64,000 nt of DNA from Skeletonema tropicum (taxonomy: Eukaryota; Bacillariophyta; Thalassiosirophyceae; Thalassiosirales; Thalassiosiraceae). The DNA lies in NCBI GenBank assembly GCA_037178625.1, contig CM074138.1, positions 2,604,001 through 2,668,000 of the forward strand, written 5' to 3'. A program made the position numbers and the translations under genes. Shown here piece by piece: positions 33,262-45,396 of this stretch (the first letter of the stretch is position 1; each line of letters begins with the position of its first letter). The notes under the pieces are model-generated. The model saw only the letters and a list, made by a program, of their open reading frames with translations. It did not search any database and was not told the DNA's origin.

Positions 33262-33537
33262 TGACCACTCCGTCAATACCAATACCAACATTATCAACAC
33301 CACCAACAACAACGTCAAAATCGACATTTCTGTTATTGCAAGAATCACAGTTCAGGGAGGGGTCGCCCTCACAAAACACACTTCTTAACGATCAGCGCCG
33401 TCAAGTTGGCACGGTACGAGCGCATTGAAACGCTTCGCTGAAGAACGACCACTTGGGCCCAACGCCAACGTATCCACTAGTTGCTGGTACTGCTGTTGTT
33501 GTTGTGTATTCATAATCATAATTCGTATCCTCTTCCT
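33262..33537. repeat. Spacer-2 specific segment replaced by a (CAG)9 tract in later spacers
   Basis: Between 'AGAATGACCACT' and 'GCAACCATCCTCCTC' spacer 2 has ~276 bp, while spacers 3-7 have only ~39 bp consisting mainly of CAG repeats. The segment includes 'CGCTTCGCTGAAGAACGA' at 33430, which is inverted at 33839 as 'TCGTTCTTCAGCGAAGCG'. So spacer 2 holds the fuller, probably older, form of a ~450-bp inverted-repeat element. Confidence 0.65.
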
Positions 33538-33895
33538 GCAGCAACCATCCTCCTCATTGGTTGCTGCTGCTGTTTGTTCCTCTTGGTTGACTGCTGTTGC
33601 TGCTACTGCTGCTGCTCCACCGGTTCCGACATCAACCAATCCAATACCAACAGCAGAGAGTAACAGCAGTAGCAGTAGCAGTAGTAGCAACCAAGAGGAG
33701 TTGGGGGTTGGTTGATGTTGTGGCTGCTGCTGCTGCTGTTGGATTGGTTGATTGTTATATAATATTCCACTGTTGTGAGAGTCGTCATTTATTGGACGGT
33801 ACATGTACCATGATGAGTGATGAGGCTGATCTACGCCTTCGTTCTTCAGCGAAGCGTCTTATGCGTCCGTGCCAACTGTCTGGATGACACTGATT
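33400..33895. repeat. Inverted-repeat (foldback) element, full form, spacer 2
   Basis: The left end 'AAGTTGGCACGG' through 'CGCTTCGCTGAAGAACGA' pairs with the right end 'TCGTTCTTCAGCGAAGCG' through 'CCGTGCCAACTGTC' (33838-33890). Inner arms are CTG/CAG rich. In later spacers the left end is lost and only the right end remains. Confidence 0.6.
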
Positions 33896-34602
33896 GATGC
33901 TTCTGTCTTCAGCGAAGCGTGCGAGGGCCCCCGCCCGAGCAGTGTATTGCCTTTGGATTAGTACTTACAGCATTAAATGGTCGCTTTTTTTGGATCTCAC
34001 GTGTATCGTACCAACCAAGAAATGACGGTACCATACTGCTCAAAAAGACCTTCTTCGCGAGGCCCTCGGCCGAGCTGTGATCATTATTTTGATTGAAATA
34101 ATGGTATGAATCGATTCAGCTCGAAAAGACGATTCCAACGGTTGTCATATCGTATTTTGGTCAAAAATTGAATTCGGATGTGAAATTCCGGCTGCAAAGC
34201 CGAATTTATTGGTCGGGCTAGTGACTTTCTTGACCTGTTTTTGACCGGATCGATTGAACAAAAGTCGTCCAATCGGGTTGATTATACCTCTAATCGATAG
34301 AACTCACTCTCAGCTTTCCAAAACGACACTCATCGCCGTCATTGGCCAAGTAGGAGACAAGATATCGGCCATTGTCAATTTTGAGTGCTTGCTTCATTGA
34401 GCTGGTGTTGGTGACTTTTTGATGCGACAGTCAGTACCGCTCGATGCCGCACAGCTAAGTAAATGAAGACGCCCATCTGAGAATCTTATCCGCAAGATTT
34501 TGATGTGATTGATGATTGAGAAAAACGCAACAATGATGTCACCAGCCCAGTACATCTATTACACTACACAATAAATAATAACGAAACAAACAAATAATAA
34601 GC

Positions 34603-36075
34603 ATGAGCATCAGCGACAGCGAAGATCTCGACACCAAACCGTCCGCCGCCCAGCCCCGTCCAACGGAGACCCCTCCACGTCGACAGAAGCGCGGTCTGAA
34701 TAATAATAATAATCCTAGCGGCACTGTCAATAATAATAACGATCCACTTCTCAACGATAATAATGGCGCTGTATCTGTAGTGCAGAACATGACGTTGACT
34801 TCGGAGCAGCAGATGGAGCTGAGTTATCAGTGCACTGCGTCTTTGTTGAGGGGCGCCAATAATCATAATAATAACGATAAAAATGACGGCGGCGGTAAAG
34901 AGATTATCATCATGCCCAGTTTGGTCTCTTTGAGCGATGCCTTCTTCAAAATCACTCCTGACAGCCACCGCAATGATAGTGATGATACTTATAGTAACCA
35001 AAATCTCGCTGACGGAACTCTTCAAGAAAAGGTCTCTTCGGCAATTCTGCCAGATTTGAATAATTCTAACAGCGTTGCCTCGGCCGCCGCCGCCGCCGCA
35101 GGAGCTGGAACGAATGAGAATGATACGACTGTCAGCGTCGCGCCAAGATTGCGTCCCCGATTGAACTTGCGGGGCAATAACAATAACAATAGCAATAACA
35201 ATGGAACGTCCAGTAATGTCAGCGGTGACATTAGCATGGGTAGTAATATCAACAATTCATCATCCAGTAATGACAATAATTTCGGTGGTAGTCTAAATAA
35301 TATGATGATGTCACAGCAGCAGCAGCAGCAGCCATTGGTGAGGCCCTCACGGGAGGATTGGCCAATTGGACCGCAGGGGGCTCAAGTTCCGAGCTATTTG
35401 CTAGAGCTAGAGGTGGAGACGGAGAGGATCAGCAATAATAACAGCAACAATAGTAGTGGCGGTGGTGGTGAAGATGATTATCATCAGCTGATGCATTCGT
35501 CATCATCTACCAATAGTCTCGTTGATACAGCTCACTCTGCAGAAGATAATACTTCACCGCCTCCACAGCAACAACAACCTCCACCGCCAGCAGTAGCAGC
35601 AGCAGCAGGCGTAAGTCGTCAGGATTCACCACAACGATCCGCGGCACGTCGAGTTCGTGAAATAATGACACGTCAACAGCAACATCCACAACAACAACAT
35701 CAGCAACCATCACCATCACCTCCACCTCCTCCAGTACACTACATCAATGCAGCTCAATCACTCGACCATGCAGTACAACGTCTAGAAGAGACACTACGAC
35801 AACGTGATGTCGATGGACATGATATATCCCATCGTGGACTTCCGGGGAGTGGAGCGTATAGTATCAGTTCACCTGGTGGGAGGACGACGAAGAATAAGAA
35901 GATTAAGACGAAGAAGCAGCCGTCCATGGAGGACTTGGAGGTGGGAACGTTGACTCGCTTGGCGGAGATTATGTTGCATCCTCCTACTGAAGTTGTGAAT
36001 GGGAGGTATTGTTGGGAGGTGAATGAGGCGGAGGAACTCATGGCAGCGATGAGGTATATGAGGTTAGGTACATGA
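34603..36075 (+). CDS. UBR 5'-exon copy 3, truncated open frame (490 aa)
   Basis: Same protein as copy 2, including the 18-residue tail. It is the first unit of the run with exact 3107-bp period. The upstream ~150 bp of the array promoter is conserved, so it could be transcribed. No UBR box, RING or other ligase part is present. Confidence 0.6.
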   Translation: MSISDSEDLDTKPSAAQPRPTETPPRRQKRGLNNNNNPSGTVNNNNDPLLNDNNGAVSVVQNMTLTSEQQMELSYQCTASLLRGANNHNNNDKNDGGGKEIIIMPSLVSLSDAFFKITPDSHRNDSDDTYSNQNLADGTLQEKVSSAILPDLNNSNSVASAAAAAAGAGTNENDTTVSVAPRLRPRLNLRGNNNNNSNNNGTSSNVSGDISMGSNINNSSSSNDNNFGGSLNNMMMSQQQQQQPLVRPSREDWPIGPQGAQVPSYLLELEVETERISNNNSNNSSGGGGEDDYHQLMHSSSSTNSLVDTAHSAEDNTSPPPQQQQPPPPAVAAAAGVSRQDSPQRSAARRVREIMTRQQQHPQQQHQQPSPSPPPPPVHYINAAQSLDHAVQRLEETLRQRDVDGHDISHRGLPGSGAYSISSPGGRTTKNKKIKTKKQPSMEDLEVGTLTRLAEIMLHPPTEVVNGRYCWEVNEAEELMAAMRYMRLGT

Positions 36076-36618
36076 CAATCAACTTGACACTGGTGTCTCT
36101 CTAAAGTGTAGTAACTAAAATAAGTAATCAATCTATTTCTCTATCTACTTCTATCGATATTAATATATGCGTTGGAATGATGTACAACGAGACAGAGTGA
36201 CAGAAAGATGATACAGAAGACTTCACTTGCTTTACCATTACTACATTACTGACCGTTCTTTCCATCAAATTGTCTGCATCTGAATCTTGGATTGCATTGT
36301 ACGTATCAAGGCGATGAGTGGCGTTTTGGAATCCTCTCGTCGAGCTCTATCGATTGGTTGTAGTATCAAGGCATAAAATCGACCCTTTGTCAATCGACTC
36401 AACTCTAGAGAGGGGTCTAGATTCTCAAAGGCAGTGCTAAGCTCGCTGCGCTCGCTTCGCATCCATTTTTTCAAAAAATGAATAACACAATATGAGACGA
36501 CCATTCGAATCGTCGTTTCAAGCGCTTTCGATTCGTACAATAACCACTGCTCGGGCAAAGCCCTCGCCAATTACAGTTGAAATTTCAACAAAACCAAGAA
36601 CAGAATGACCACTGCCGT

Positions 36619-36621
<3 letters not shown>

Positions 36622-36652
<31 letters not shown>

Positions 36653-36665
36653 CATCCTCCTCATT
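36622..36665. repeat. (CAG)9 tract and hairpin in spacer 3
   Basis: Nine CAG units run from 36622; CAGCAGCAGCAACCA then faces TGGTTGCTGCTGCTG across a 10-nt loop, a perfect 15-bp hairpin. The same arrangement occurs at 39729, 42836, 45943 and 49050. Such triplet hairpins are known to stall replication; a role in array expansion is inference. Confidence 0.75.
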
Positions 36666-36685
36666 GGTTGCTGCTGCTGTTTGTT

Positions 36686-36805
36686 CCTCTTGGTTGACTG
36701 CTGTTGCTGCTACTGCTGCTGCTCCACCGGTTCCGACATCAACCAATCCAATACCAACAGCAGAGAGTAACAGCAGTAGCAGTAGCAGTAGTAGCAACCA
36801 AGAGG
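36686..36805. repeat. Inner CTG/CAG foldback in spacer 3 (and each later spacer)
   Basis: CCTCTTGGTTGACTGCTG at 36686 pairs imperfectly with the reverse complement arm ending CAACCAAGAGG at 36805, with CTG/CAG-rich sequence between. It repeats every 3107 bp. Confidence 0.6.
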
Positions 36806-37709
36806 AGTTGGGGGTTGGTTGATGTTGTGGCTGCTGCTGCTGCTGTTGGATTGGTTGATTGTTATATAATATTCCACTGTTGTGAGAGTCGTCATTTATT
36901 GGACGGTACATGTACCATGATGAGTGATGAGGCTGATCTACGCCTTCGTTCTTCAGCGAAGCGTCTTATGCGTCCGTGCCAACTGTCTGGATGACACTGA
37001 TTGATGCTTCTGTCTTCAGCGAAGCGTGCGAGGGCCCCCGCCCGAGCAGTGTATTGCCTTTGGATTAGTACTTACAGCATTAAATGGTCGCTTTTTTTGG
37101 ATCTCACGTGTATCGTACCAACCAAGAAATGACGGTACCATACTGCTCAAAAAGACCTTCTTCGCGAGGCCCTCGGCCGAGCTGTGATCATTATTTTGAT
37201 TGAAATAATGGTATGAATCGATTCAGCTCGAAAAGACGATTCCAACGGTTGTCATATCGTATTTTGGTCAAAAATTGAATTCGGATGTGAAATTCCGGCT
37301 GCAAAGCCGAATTTATTGGTCGGGCTAGTGACTTTCTTGACCTGTTTTTGACCGGATCGATTGAACAAAAGTCGTCCAATCGGGTTGATTATACCTCTAA
37401 TCGATAGAACTCACTCTCAGCTTTCCAAAACGACACTCATCGCCGTCATTGGCCAAGTAGGAGACAAGATATCGGCCATTGTCAATTTTGAGTGCTTGCT
37501 TCATTGAGCTGGTGTTGGTGACTTTTTGATGCGACAGTCAGTACCGCTCGATGCCGCACAGCTAAGTAAATGAAGACGCCCATCTGAGAATCTTATCCGC
37601 AAGATTTTGATGTGATTGATGATTGAGAAAAACGCAACAATGATGTCACCAGCCCAGTACATCTATTACACTACACAATAAATAATAACGAAACAAACAA
37701 ATAATAAGC

Positions 37710-39182
37710 ATGAGCATCAGCGACAGCGAAGATCTCGACACCAAACCGTCCGCCGCCCAGCCCCGTCCAACGGAGACCCCTCCACGTCGACAGAAGCGCG
37801 GTCTGAATAATAATAATAATCCTAGCGGCACTGTCAATAATAATAACGATCCACTTCTCAACGATAATAATGGCGCTGTATCTGTAGTGCAGAACATGAC
37901 GTTGACTTCGGAGCAGCAGATGGAGCTGAGTTATCAGTGCACTGCGTCTTTGTTGAGGGGCGCCAATAATCATAATAATAACGATAAAAATGACGGCGGC
38001 GGTAAAGAGATTATCATCATGCCCAGTTTGGTCTCTTTGAGCGATGCCTTCTTCAAAATCACTCCTGACAGCCACCGCAATGATAGTGATGATACTTATA
38101 GTAACCAAAATCTCGCTGACGGAACTCTTCAAGAAAAGGTCTCTTCGGCAATTCTGCCAGATTTGAATAATTCTAACAGCGTTGCCTCGGCCGCCGCCGC
38201 CGCCGCAGGAGCTGGAACGAATGAGAATGATACGACTGTCAGCGTCGCGCCAAGATTGCGTCCCCGATTGAACTTGCGGGGCAATAACAATAACAATAGC
38301 AATAACAATGGAACGTCCAGTAATGTCAGCGGTGACATTAGCATGGGTAGTAATATCAACAATTCATCATCCAGTAATGACAATAATTTCGGTGGTAGTC
38401 TAAATAATATGATGATGTCACAGCAGCAGCAGCAGCAGCCATTGGTGAGGCCCTCACGGGAGGATTGGCCAATTGGACCGCAGGGGGCTCAAGTTCCGAG
38501 CTATTTGCTAGAGCTAGAGGTGGAGACGGAGAGGATCAGCAATAATAACAGCAACAATAGTAGTGGCGGTGGTGGTGAAGATGATTATCATCAGCTGATG
38601 CATTCGTCATCATCTACCAATAGTCTCGTTGATACAGCTCACTCTGCAGAAGATAATACTTCACCGCCTCCACAGCAACAACAACCTCCACCGCCAGCAG
38701 TAGCAGCAGCAGCAGGCGTAAGTCGTCAGGATTCACCACAACGATCCGCGGCACGTCGAGTTCGTGAAATAATGACACGTCAACAGCAACATCCACAACA
38801 ACAACATCAGCAACCATCACCATCACCTCCACCTCCTCCAGTACACTACATCAATGCAGCTCAATCACTCGACCATGCAGTACAACGTCTAGAAGAGACA
38901 CTACGACAACGTGATGTCGATGGACATGATATATCCCATCGTGGACTTCCGGGGAGTGGAGCGTATAGTATCAGTTCACCTGGTGGGAGGACGACGAAGA
39001 ATAAGAAGATTAAGACGAAGAAGCAGCCGTCCATGGAGGACTTGGAGGTGGGAACGTTGACTCGCTTGGCGGAGATTATGTTGCATCCTCCTACTGAAGT
39101 TGTGAATGGGAGGTATTGTTGGGAGGTGAATGAGGCGGAGGAACTCATGGCAGCGATGAGGTATATGAGGTTAGGTACATGA
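37710..39182 (+). CDS. UBR 5'-exon copy 4, truncated open frame (490 aa)
   Basis: Identical by eye to copy 3 in the coding part and followed by the same 1634-bp spacer. Treat as one of five near-identical units; function and expression unknown. Confidence 0.6.
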   Translation: MSISDSEDLDTKPSAAQPRPTETPPRRQKRGLNNNNNPSGTVNNNNDPLLNDNNGAVSVVQNMTLTSEQQMELSYQCTASLLRGANNHNNNDKNDGGGKEIIIMPSLVSLSDAFFKITPDSHRNDSDDTYSNQNLADGTLQEKVSSAILPDLNNSNSVASAAAAAAGAGTNENDTTVSVAPRLRPRLNLRGNNNNNSNNNGTSSNVSGDISMGSNINNSSSSNDNNFGGSLNNMMMSQQQQQQPLVRPSREDWPIGPQGAQVPSYLLELEVETERISNNNSNNSSGGGGEDDYHQLMHSSSSTNSLVDTAHSAEDNTSPPPQQQQPPPPAVAAAAGVSRQDSPQRSAARRVREIMTRQQQHPQQQHQQPSPSPPPPPVHYINAAQSLDHAVQRLEETLRQRDVDGHDISHRGLPGSGAYSISSPGGRTTKNKKIKTKKQPSMEDLEVGTLTRLAEIMLHPPTEVVNGRYCWEVNEAEELMAAMRYMRLGT

Positions 39183-39725
39183 CAATCAACTTGACACTGG
39201 TGTCTCTCTAAAGTGTAGTAACTAAAATAAGTAATCAATCTATTTCTCTATCTACTTCTATCGATATTAATATATGCGTTGGAATGATGTACAACGAGAC
39301 AGAGTGACAGAAAGATGATACAGAAGACTTCACTTGCTTTACCATTACTACATTACTGACCGTTCTTTCCATCAAATTGTCTGCATCTGAATCTTGGATT
39401 GCATTGTACGTATCAAGGCGATGAGTGGCGTTTTGGAATCCTCTCGTCGAGCTCTATCGATTGGTTGTAGTATCAAGGCATAAAATCGACCCTTTGTCAA
39501 TCGACTCAACTCTAGAGAGGGGTCTAGATTCTCAAAGGCAGTGCTAAGCTCGCTGCGCTCGCTTCGCATCCATTTTTTCAAAAAATGAATAACACAATAT
39601 GAGACGACCATTCGAATCGTCGTTTCAAGCGCTTTCGATTCGTACAATAACCACTGCTCGGGCAAAGCCCTCGCCAATTACAGTTGAAATTTCAACAAAA
39701 CCAAGAACAGAATGACCACTGCCGT

Positions 39726-39759
<34 letters not shown>

Positions 39760-40816
39760 CATCCTCCTCATTGGTTGCTGCTGCTGTTTGTTCCTCTTGG
39801 TTGACTGCTGTTGCTGCTACTGCTGCTGCTCCACCGGTTCCGACATCAACCAATCCAATACCAACAGCAGAGAGTAACAGCAGTAGCAGTAGCAGTAGTA
39901 GCAACCAAGAGGAGTTGGGGGTTGGTTGATGTTGTGGCTGCTGCTGCTGCTGTTGGATTGGTTGATTGTTATATAATATTCCACTGTTGTGAGAGTCGTC
40001 ATTTATTGGACGGTACATGTACCATGATGAGTGATGAGGCTGATCTACGCCTTCGTTCTTCAGCGAAGCGTCTTATGCGTCCGTGCCAACTGTCTGGATG
40101 ACACTGATTGATGCTTCTGTCTTCAGCGAAGCGTGCGAGGGCCCCCGCCCGAGCAGTGTATTGCCTTTGGATTAGTACTTACAGCATTAAATGGTCGCTT
40201 TTTTTGGATCTCACGTGTATCGTACCAACCAAGAAATGACGGTACCATACTGCTCAAAAAGACCTTCTTCGCGAGGCCCTCGGCCGAGCTGTGATCATTA
40301 TTTTGATTGAAATAATGGTATGAATCGATTCAGCTCGAAAAGACGATTCCAACGGTTGTCATATCGTATTTTGGTCAAAAATTGAATTCGGATGTGAAAT
40401 TCCGGCTGCAAAGCCGAATTTATTGGTCGGGCTAGTGACTTTCTTGACCTGTTTTTGACCGGATCGATTGAACAAAAGTCGTCCAATCGGGTTGATTATA
40501 CCTCTAATCGATAGAACTCACTCTCAGCTTTCCAAAACGACACTCATCGCCGTCATTGGCCAAGTAGGAGACAAGATATCGGCCATTGTCAATTTTGAGT
40601 GCTTGCTTCATTGAGCTGGTGTTGGTGACTTTTTGATGCGACAGTCAGTACCGCTCGATGCCGCACAGCTAAGTAAATGAAGACGCCCATCTGAGAATCT
40701 TATCCGCAAGATTTTGATGTGATTGATGATTGAGAAAAACGCAACAATGATGTCACCAGCCCAGTACATCTATTACACTACACAATAAATAATAACGAAA
40801 CAAACAAATAATAAGC

Positions 40817-42289
40817 ATGAGCATCAGCGACAGCGAAGATCTCGACACCAAACCGTCCGCCGCCCAGCCCCGTCCAACGGAGACCCCTCCACGTCGACAG
40901 AAGCGCGGTCTGAATAATAATAATAATCCTAGCGGCACTGTCAATAATAATAACGATCCACTTCTCAACGATAATAATGGCGCTGTATCTGTAGTGCAGA
41001 ACATGACGTTGACTTCGGAGCAGCAGATGGAGCTGAGTTATCAGTGCACTGCGTCTTTGTTGAGGGGCGCCAATAATCATAATAATAACGATAAAAATGA
41101 CGGCGGCGGTAAAGAGATTATCATCATGCCCAGTTTGGTCTCTTTGAGCGATGCCTTCTTCAAAATCACTCCTGACAGCCACCGCAATGATAGTGATGAT
41201 ACTTATAGTAACCAAAATCTCGCTGACGGAACTCTTCAAGAAAAGGTCTCTTCGGCAATTCTGCCAGATTTGAATAATTCTAACAGCGTTGCCTCGGCCG
41301 CCGCCGCCGCCGCAGGAGCTGGAACGAATGAGAATGATACGACTGTCAGCGTCGCGCCAAGATTGCGTCCCCGATTGAACTTGCGGGGCAATAACAATAA
41401 CAATAGCAATAACAATGGAACGTCCAGTAATGTCAGCGGTGACATTAGCATGGGTAGTAATATCAACAATTCATCATCCAGTAATGACAATAATTTCGGT
41501 GGTAGTCTAAATAATATGATGATGTCACAGCAGCAGCAGCAGCAGCCATTGGTGAGGCCCTCACGGGAGGATTGGCCAATTGGACCGCAGGGGGCTCAAG
41601 TTCCGAGCTATTTGCTAGAGCTAGAGGTGGAGACGGAGAGGATCAGCAATAATAACAGCAACAATAGTAGTGGCGGTGGTGGTGAAGATGATTATCATCA
41701 GCTGATGCATTCGTCATCATCTACCAATAGTCTCGTTGATACAGCTCACTCTGCAGAAGATAATACTTCACCGCCTCCACAGCAACAACAACCTCCACCG
41801 CCAGCAGTAGCAGCAGCAGCAGGCGTAAGTCGTCAGGATTCACCACAACGATCCGCGGCACGTCGAGTTCGTGAAATAATGACACGTCAACAGCAACATC
41901 CACAACAACAACATCAGCAACCATCACCATCACCTCCACCTCCTCCAGTACACTACATCAATGCAGCTCAATCACTCGACCATGCAGTACAACGTCTAGA
42001 AGAGACACTACGACAACGTGATGTCGATGGACATGATATATCCCATCGTGGACTTCCGGGGAGTGGAGCGTATAGTATCAGTTCACCTGGTGGGAGGACG
42101 ACGAAGAATAAGAAGATTAAGACGAAGAAGCAGCCGTCCATGGAGGACTTGGAGGTGGGAACGTTGACTCGCTTGGCGGAGATTATGTTGCATCCTCCTA
42201 CTGAAGTTGTGAATGGGAGGTATTGTTGGGAGGTGAATGAGGCGGAGGAACTCATGGCAGCGATGAGGTATATGAGGTTAGGTACATGA
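40817..42289 (+). CDS. UBR 5'-exon copy 5, truncated open frame (490 aa)
   Basis: Identical by eye to copies 3 and 4, same 18-residue tail and stop. The absence of any frame break in six copies fits either recent origin or homogenisation by gene conversion. Confidence 0.6.
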   Translation: MSISDSEDLDTKPSAAQPRPTETPPRRQKRGLNNNNNPSGTVNNNNDPLLNDNNGAVSVVQNMTLTSEQQMELSYQCTASLLRGANNHNNNDKNDGGGKEIIIMPSLVSLSDAFFKITPDSHRNDSDDTYSNQNLADGTLQEKVSSAILPDLNNSNSVASAAAAAAGAGTNENDTTVSVAPRLRPRLNLRGNNNNNSNNNGTSSNVSGDISMGSNINNSSSSNDNNFGGSLNNMMMSQQQQQQPLVRPSREDWPIGPQGAQVPSYLLELEVETERISNNNSNNSSGGGGEDDYHQLMHSSSSTNSLVDTAHSAEDNTSPPPQQQQPPPPAVAAAAGVSRQDSPQRSAARRVREIMTRQQQHPQQQHQQPSPSPPPPPVHYINAAQSLDHAVQRLEETLRQRDVDGHDISHRGLPGSGAYSISSPGGRTTKNKKIKTKKQPSMEDLEVGTLTRLAEIMLHPPTEVVNGRYCWEVNEAEELMAAMRYMRLGT

Positions 42290-42832
42290 CAATCAACTTG
42301 ACACTGGTGTCTCTCTAAAGTGTAGTAACTAAAATAAGTAATCAATCTATTTCTCTATCTACTTCTATCGATATTAATATATGCGTTGGAATGATGTACA
42401 ACGAGACAGAGTGACAGAAAGATGATACAGAAGACTTCACTTGCTTTACCATTACTACATTACTGACCGTTCTTTCCATCAAATTGTCTGCATCTGAATC
42501 TTGGATTGCATTGTACGTATCAAGGCGATGAGTGGCGTTTTGGAATCCTCTCGTCGAGCTCTATCGATTGGTTGTAGTATCAAGGCATAAAATCGACCCT
42601 TTGTCAATCGACTCAACTCTAGAGAGGGGTCTAGATTCTCAAAGGCAGTGCTAAGCTCGCTGCGCTCGCTTCGCATCCATTTTTTCAAAAAATGAATAAC
42701 ACAATATGAGACGACCATTCGAATCGTCGTTTCAAGCGCTTTCGATTCGTACAATAACCACTGCTCGGGCAAAGCCCTCGCCAATTACAGTTGAAATTTC
42801 AACAAAACCAAGAACAGAATGACCACTGCCGT

Positions 42833-42866
<34 letters not shown>

Positions 42867-43923
42867 CATCCTCCTCATTGGTTGCTGCTGCTGTTTGTTC
42901 CTCTTGGTTGACTGCTGTTGCTGCTACTGCTGCTGCTCCACCGGTTCCGACATCAACCAATCCAATACCAACAGCAGAGAGTAACAGCAGTAGCAGTAGC
43001 AGTAGTAGCAACCAAGAGGAGTTGGGGGTTGGTTGATGTTGTGGCTGCTGCTGCTGCTGTTGGATTGGTTGATTGTTATATAATATTCCACTGTTGTGAG
43101 AGTCGTCATTTATTGGACGGTACATGTACCATGATGAGTGATGAGGCTGATCTACGCCTTCGTTCTTCAGCGAAGCGTCTTATGCGTCCGTGCCAACTGT
43201 CTGGATGACACTGATTGATGCTTCTGTCTTCAGCGAAGCGTGCGAGGGCCCCCGCCCGAGCAGTGTATTGCCTTTGGATTAGTACTTACAGCATTAAATG
43301 GTCGCTTTTTTTGGATCTCACGTGTATCGTACCAACCAAGAAATGACGGTACCATACTGCTCAAAAAGACCTTCTTCGCGAGGCCCTCGGCCGAGCTGTG
43401 ATCATTATTTTGATTGAAATAATGGTATGAATCGATTCAGCTCGAAAAGACGATTCCAACGGTTGTCATATCGTATTTTGGTCAAAAATTGAATTCGGAT
43501 GTGAAATTCCGGCTGCAAAGCCGAATTTATTGGTCGGGCTAGTGACTTTCTTGACCTGTTTTTGACCGGATCGATTGAACAAAAGTCGTCCAATCGGGTT
43601 GATTATACCTCTAATCGATAGAACTCACTCTCAGCTTTCCAAAACGACACTCATCGCCGTCATTGGCCAAGTAGGAGACAAGATATCGGCCATTGTCAAT
43701 TTTGAGTGCTTGCTTCATTGAGCTGGTGTTGGTGACTTTTTGATGCGACAGTCAGTACCGCTCGATGCCGCACAGCTAAGTAAATGAAGACGCCCATCTG
43801 AGAATCTTATCCGCAAGATTTTGATGTGATTGATGATTGAGAAAAACGCAACAATGATGTCACCAGCCCAGTACATCTATTACACTACACAATAAATAAT
43901 AACGAAACAAACAAATAATAAGC

Positions 43924-45396
43924 ATGAGCATCAGCGACAGCGAAGATCTCGACACCAAACCGTCCGCCGCCCAGCCCCGTCCAACGGAGACCCCTCCACG
44001 TCGACAGAAGCGCGGTCTGAATAATAATAATAATCCTAGCGGCACTGTCAATAATAATAACGATCCACTTCTCAACGATAATAATGGCGCTGTATCTGTA
44101 GTGCAGAACATGACGTTGACTTCGGAGCAGCAGATGGAGCTGAGTTATCAGTGCACTGCGTCTTTGTTGAGGGGCGCCAATAATCATAATAATAACGATA
44201 AAAATGACGGCGGCGGTAAAGAGATTATCATCATGCCCAGTTTGGTCTCTTTGAGCGATGCCTTCTTCAAAATCACTCCTGACAGCCACCGCAATGATAG
44301 TGATGATACTTATAGTAACCAAAATCTCGCTGACGGAACTCTTCAAGAAAAGGTCTCTTCGGCAATTCTGCCAGATTTGAATAATTCTAACAGCGTTGCC
44401 TCGGCCGCCGCCGCCGCCGCAGGAGCTGGAACGAATGAGAATGATACGACTGTCAGCGTCGCGCCAAGATTGCGTCCCCGATTGAACTTGCGGGGCAATA
44501 ACAATAACAATAGCAATAACAATGGAACGTCCAGTAATGTCAGCGGTGACATTAGCATGGGTAGTAATATCAACAATTCATCATCCAGTAATGACAATAA
44601 TTTCGGTGGTAGTCTAAATAATATGATGATGTCACAGCAGCAGCAGCAGCAGCCATTGGTGAGGCCCTCACGGGAGGATTGGCCAATTGGACCGCAGGGG
44701 GCTCAAGTTCCGAGCTATTTGCTAGAGCTAGAGGTGGAGACGGAGAGGATCAGCAATAATAACAGCAACAATAGTAGTGGCGGTGGTGGTGAAGATGATT
44801 ATCATCAGCTGATGCATTCGTCATCATCTACCAATAGTCTCGTTGATACAGCTCACTCTGCAGAAGATAATACTTCACCGCCTCCACAGCAACAACAACC
44901 TCCACCGCCAGCAGTAGCAGCAGCAGCAGGCGTAAGTCGTCAGGATTCACCACAACGATCCGCGGCACGTCGAGTTCGTGAAATAATGACACGTCAACAG
45001 CAACATCCACAACAACAACATCAGCAACCATCACCATCACCTCCACCTCCTCCAGTACACTACATCAATGCAGCTCAATCACTCGACCATGCAGTACAAC
45101 GTCTAGAAGAGACACTACGACAACGTGATGTCGATGGACATGATATATCCCATCGTGGACTTCCGGGGAGTGGAGCGTATAGTATCAGTTCACCTGGTGG
45201 GAGGACGACGAAGAATAAGAAGATTAAGACGAAGAAGCAGCCGTCCATGGAGGACTTGGAGGTGGGAACGTTGACTCGCTTGGCGGAGATTATGTTGCAT
45301 CCTCCTACTGAAGTTGTGAATGGGAGGTATTGTTGGGAGGTGAATGAGGCGGAGGAACTCATGGCAGCGATGAGGTATATGAGGTTAGGTACATGA
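43924..45396 (+). CDS. UBR 5'-exon copy 6, truncated open frame (490 aa)
   Basis: Identical by eye to copies 3-5; same spacing, upstream sequence and tail. Confidence 0.6.
   Translation: MSISDSEDLDTKPSAAQPRPTETPPRRQKRGLNNNNNPSGTVNNNNDPLLNDNNGAVSVVQNMTLTSEQQMELSYQCTASLLRGANNHNNNDKNDGGGKEIIIMPSLVSLSDAFFKITPDSHRNDSDDTYSNQNLADGTLQEKVSSAILPDLNNSNSVASAAAAAAGAGTNENDTTVSVAPRLRPRLNLRGNNNNNSNNNGTSSNVSGDISMGSNINNSSSSNDNNFGGSLNNMMMSQQQQQQPLVRPSREDWPIGPQGAQVPSYLLELEVETERISNNNSNNSSGGGGEDDYHQLMHSSSSTNSLVDTAHSAEDNTSPPPQQQQPPPPAVAAAAGVSRQDSPQRSAARRVREIMTRQQQHPQQQHQQPSPSPPPPPVHYINAAQSLDHAVQRLEETLRQRDVDGHDISHRGLPGSGAYSISSPGGRTTKNKKIKTKKQPSMEDLEVGTLTRLAEIMLHPPTEVVNGRYCWEVNEAEELMAAMRYMRLGT

Noticed and set aside
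36577..36822. 81-codon + frame with poly-Gln, Ser-rich translation in each spacer
   Set aside because: It is made of the CAG tract and CAG/CTG foldback arms; comparable frames open on both strands, so it is low-complexity DNA and not a gene.
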